Below are positions 6,901-10,000 of a DNA stretch of 10,000 nt, piece after piece. This DNA comes from Stramonita haemastoma (Eukaryota > Mollusca > Gastropoda > Neogastropoda > Muricidae), in NCBI GenBank assembly GCA_030674155.1, contig CM060317.1, positions 85,013,935-85,023,934 on the forward strand, in the 5' to 3' direction. Position numbers and translations under genes: made by a program. Positions within the stretch are counted from its first letter, which is position 1, and each line of letters opens with the position of its first letter. The notes below the pieces were generated by a model that saw only the letters and a program-made list of their open reading frames with translations, was not told the DNA's origin and searched no databases.

Positions 6901-7605
6901 TTGCTTTATCTGCTCTCTTTTTTCGGCTATCAATCTTTCGAAAACTCCAGCTAAAACTTCTCTTTGATCACGGTCCAATTTAAAAGAAAATAGCCAACGG
7001 TCCTTTGAAGTGATAGTACATTCTCTAAGGAGATATATATTGTTTCCCATAATGCTTGACCCTTAGCCTTGATGGGCCATAAGTATGTCAAGCATCTCTG
7101 TATCTGGTTCGTTTGTTCTAAATATTCTCCTAGTTTACTTGTACTGTACACTCACAATCTCTATTTTCAAACGGGTCTTTGGAGTTTAATCGTTTTCTCA
7201 AAAAACAGTAAAGATGCTGACATTGCTGCTACTACTATTGTTAGTGTTAAAATGACTGCTTCTGCTGCTGCTGTTGCTGCTGATACTACAATTAAACAAA
7301 TAATACTTTTAAAGAAAAAAACTTAGTATAAACTTCTTCCATATGGTAAACTTTCCTTATTTGGTCTAACCGAATTCAGCACAGCTTAAATCTGTACATT
7401 TTTGGTATGATGTCATATGCTTTATCTGGTGTTTGCTTTGTTTACTTTATCTCGCATATTGAGGCTGTTTGCTGTTGGAGAATTCAAGTTTTGTTTTGAC
7501 TTGGTTCTTTTCAACTTGATTTACTGGAAAATAAGTCAATCAACTAGTTAGTAGCTATTGTCTATTTATCTATTTTATGACATTGGTGATGATTATGATA
7601 ATAAC
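6901..7605. other. AT-rich DNA with no recognisable gene
   Basis: About 700 bases of AT-rich DNA. The only structure seen is a short impure CTG/ACT triplet stretch (7213-7290). No splice-bounded exon, RNA gene or element end was found on either strand. Confidence 0.6.
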
Positions 7606-7607
7606 GA

Positions 7608-7615
7608 TACTACTA

Positions 7616-7693
<78 letters not shown>

Positions 7694-7715
7694 ACTGCTA
7701 CCCCTGCTACCACTG

Positions 7716-7804
<89 letters not shown>
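7608..7804. repeat. (ACT)n array with a degenerate centre
   Basis: Two near-pure ACT/CTA blocks, 7608-7692 and 7725-7804, are separated by GCTACC-type variants (7695-7725). The junction CTACTATACTACTAC occurs both at the start of the first block and inside the second (about 7747), suggesting part of the array was duplicated as a unit. Long Tyr/Leu/Thr frames here are artefacts. Confidence 0.95.
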
Positions 7805-7908
7805 TGATAGTGCTATCATCAATAATATCACCACCATTATCATCATATTACAGATTAATCAGATATCATCACCTTTCTGTACCTTTTTCCTTCCTTGACA
7901 TAAACACG

Positions 7909-9090
7909 AGCCCTGTGTCAGCAACTTTCTGTCTTTCTTTCTTTCTGTCTTTCTTTCTCTCCCTCTCCCCCTTCCCTTAGCGGTGGCTATTGTCAGGCTC
8001 ATTGATTCATTCCGCAGCTTAACCCCGTCCCCCTTCTTCTTCCTCCTGCTCCTGCTGCTGCCAGCCAAAGCTGAACCACTTTTAAGCTCTCTGCCGCTGT
8101 AGCTTTCCTTCCCGCTTTTTTCCTTTGCTGGACACGCACAGATGGTGAGGACAGACAGACAGACAGACACAGGGAGCGACCTGTGGTGTGGGGTAGATAG
8201 GCCAGGCCTCCATTCTCTCTCTGCCTGTCCCTGGCTATCTCCATCGTCTTCGACTAACGACGGCAGCCACTCGGTGGTGGGACATGGGGTGGTGGACAGA
8301 CAGCGGCTTCAGAGGCAGAGGAGACGGGAGAAGGGGAGAAGGCAGGATGGATGGGAGGACAGTGGAGGGAAGAGACACTCTCTGTGACTGACTGCCCGGC
8401 AAGTTTTGGCCACTAGTTTATTTATGGCTGACTAGCGAGTTTTTTGTGGGTGACGTTTTTTTTTTTTTGAAACTGCTTCCTTGCTTTTTGTGCATTTGGA
8501 TTCCTTGATGCTGGCTCGTGTTTTTGTTGTTGTTGTTTTTACTGGTGTGTGTCTGCTGAAATTTATTGAAGTTTTTTTTCCTTGTGTTTCAGAGGGTAAT
8601 GATTAAAACACAATGAAAAATCTCAATGTTTTTATCATGTCGTCCTGGAAATTACAGACGTTCAGTTGTACAATCCGTTGATCGAACGTGTGTTAAATAG
8701 CAAAACATGCTTACTAAGGAAATCCAGTATTGTTATTTTCTTTAAAATACTCTATGATCTTATGTACTGCTATTTTGTTTGAAGTACTCTATAATCTTAT
8801 GCATTCAGTATGTACTGCGTGCATCACCAGTCCCCAGAATGGAGCAATACCAGAGCAAGGAGAGGATTACAGACCACGTGGTTCCTGTGTGGTGCAAAGC
8901 CAAAGCAACCCCTCCCCCTCCCCACCTCTGCTTGTCCCCCTCCCACCCGTGGCCTGTGAAGTGATCGATAGAGTGTTAATGAAGTGCCGCTCGCTGTGTT
9001 AAAGAGATCAGCCCCTGCTGCCTCTTAGTGTACATCTCTCAGTCCTCCTGGAGTCTACCTGTGACCTGTGTTCGATTTTCTGATGGTTTT
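7909..9090. repeat. Copy B of the ~1.1 kb repeat unit
   Basis: Collinear with 126-1320 at an offset of about 7.8 kb. Shared landmarks are TGTCAGCA (7915), GTGGCTATT (7983), TGAACCACTT (8081), ACAGATGGTGAG (8139), TTCTCTCTCTGCC (about 8213), a GACCACGT block plus C-rich DNA (8870-8945) and AAAGAGAT/AGCCCCTGCTGC (9001-9022). It carries a longer CT/TTTC expansion (7926-7980) that copy A lacks. Divergence is much greater than between 1169-1320 and 3309-3459, so this is an older duplicate. The right boundary is approximate. A frame near 8142-8387 is open but is not conserved as protein in copy A. Confidence 0.7.
8748..8801. repeat. Short direct repeat inside copy B
   Basis: A 17-base motif, TACTCTATGATCTTATG, at 8748-8764 recurs with one mismatch at 8785-8801, and TGTACTGC follows both. 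It has no clear match in copy A, so it arose after the two copies separated or was lost from A. Confidence 0.7.
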
Positions 9091-10000
9091 GTTATTGACC
9101 GATTTTAAGGCCATTTCTCCTCCAAGTGTAGCTTGTGTCATATTGGTGTTGGTTACTTTCAGAATATATTGATAAAGTTAAGCTTGCTTTGGAGTTTTGA
9201 GTTCAGAGATGAGACATTGTGAAGATACAGCATTGTAGAAACAATTCATTCACGTACAGTTTGACAGCCAAAAAGGTTTTATAAGTGTTCATTAAATTGG
9301 AAGCATTTTTTCCTAACCACAACAACTGGGAGAGAGAATCGATGCACTGTTTGTTCTTTTTGCATAAGATATAATTATTGAGGCTTTTTTTCTAGGAAAC
9401 ATTTGACAATGGAAATTATTAATTGATGTTTATCAGAAGTGTTATGATGCATACGTTGTGTTACAATTTCACTTTTTTTGTCAAATGTCAGCAATAAATT
9501 AGAAGCAAAACCAGTTGCAGAACAATTTTACTGCAAATTGTAACTAAATACAGGTCTTGGGTTTTATTGTTTTGATATCCACGTACGGTACATCACAGGC
9601 TTTGTTTTACAAATGATCACTTTACACAGTTCACATCAGTTATTGGTCCTCTGACACATTGTTATTTCCAGTCCTTTCTTACATAACATGAAGGTGGGAA
9701 TAAGCTTACACGGAAAACTATGAATAGTGGACAGAGGAACATCATTTCTATTTCCAGTCTCGTTCATTAAAACATGTAGACACAAGACAGTAGCTATTTT
9801 TGCGTCATAAAAACCTTACTGAAAAGAAAAAAACCTCTAGAATTAAACTCCCATCTCGGATATCTGTAATGAACAAAGCACTCTGCTGCAAAGGAATACA
9901 TACAAATAAAAAAACTCCTGTTGTTTTGTTAACAGTGCATCTACAGACAATACATCACTGTTCAACTAGCAGGAAACAAAACATGCAATGAAGAACATGT
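9091..10000. other. AT-rich DNA with no recognisable gene
   Basis: About 900 bases of AT-rich unique-looking sequence to the window end. It lacks long microsatellites, in contrast with the rest of the window. I see no exon with convincing splice sites, no RNA gene and no element end. Confidence 0.6.

Noticed and set aside
7558..7980. 140-codon frame containing long Leu, Tyr and Thr runs
   Set aside because: Over half is the ACT array; the remainder has no protein-like character.
8142..8387. Open frame of 81 codons in copy B, Arg/Gln-rich at its end
   Set aside because: It begins in a GACA simple repeat, has no clear donor, and is not conserved as protein in copy A. A minority chance of a real exon remains.

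Overview
This window looks like eukaryotic, non-coding-dominated nuclear DNA, most plausibly from a marine invertebrate such as a gastropod mollusc. The reasons are extreme microsatellite density (my intervals sum to very roughly a seventh of the window), no prokaryotic-style operons, one good candidate spliced exon, and two retroelement-like pieces that end in a polyadenylation signal followed by a short tandem-repeat tail. The taxon is an inference and cannot be fixed from sequence alone.

Layout: 1-70 is a CTT array. About 126-1320 is copy A of a ~1.1 kb repeat unit, followed by degenerate TGTRT pentamers (1325-1480). A (CT)32 tract (1941-2004) abuts an apparently complete ~1.23 kb retroelement-like insertion (2005-3230). 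It has one intact 298-codon ORF (2082-2978), a 3' UTR, a hairpin, AATAAA and a (TTCGAG)4 tail, and then runs directly into a second CT tract (3231-3307). A fragment of the repeat unit, about 91% identical to the end of copy A, follows at 3309-3459. AT-rich unique DNA extends to 4558. A TG tract and two GA tracts (4559-4848) enclose a second, reverse-oriented element tail (4688-4783). About 4898-5165 may be a solo LTR. An interrupted AAT/GAT array lies at 5238-5578 and a GA tract at 5781-5893. A candidate 104-bp internal exon on the + strand (5999-6102) is followed by purine-rich intron and a GAA array (6400-6556). Pyrimidine-rich simple repeats (6686-6900), AT-rich DNA and a long ACT array (7608-7804) lead to copy B of the repeat unit (about 7909-9090). 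The remainder is AT-rich DNA with nothing recognisable.

How the parts relate: the exon suggests the window lies largely in introns of a + strand gene of unknown identity. The most interesting signal is that two different element 3' ends both stop in a CT microsatellite, in the same orientation relative to it. This suggests microsatellite-directed retroposition, or that such tails seed the arrays. The ORF has no reverse transcriptase, so the element is either an ORF1-only derivative of a non-LTR retrotransposon or a non-autonomous retroposon of unfamiliar type.
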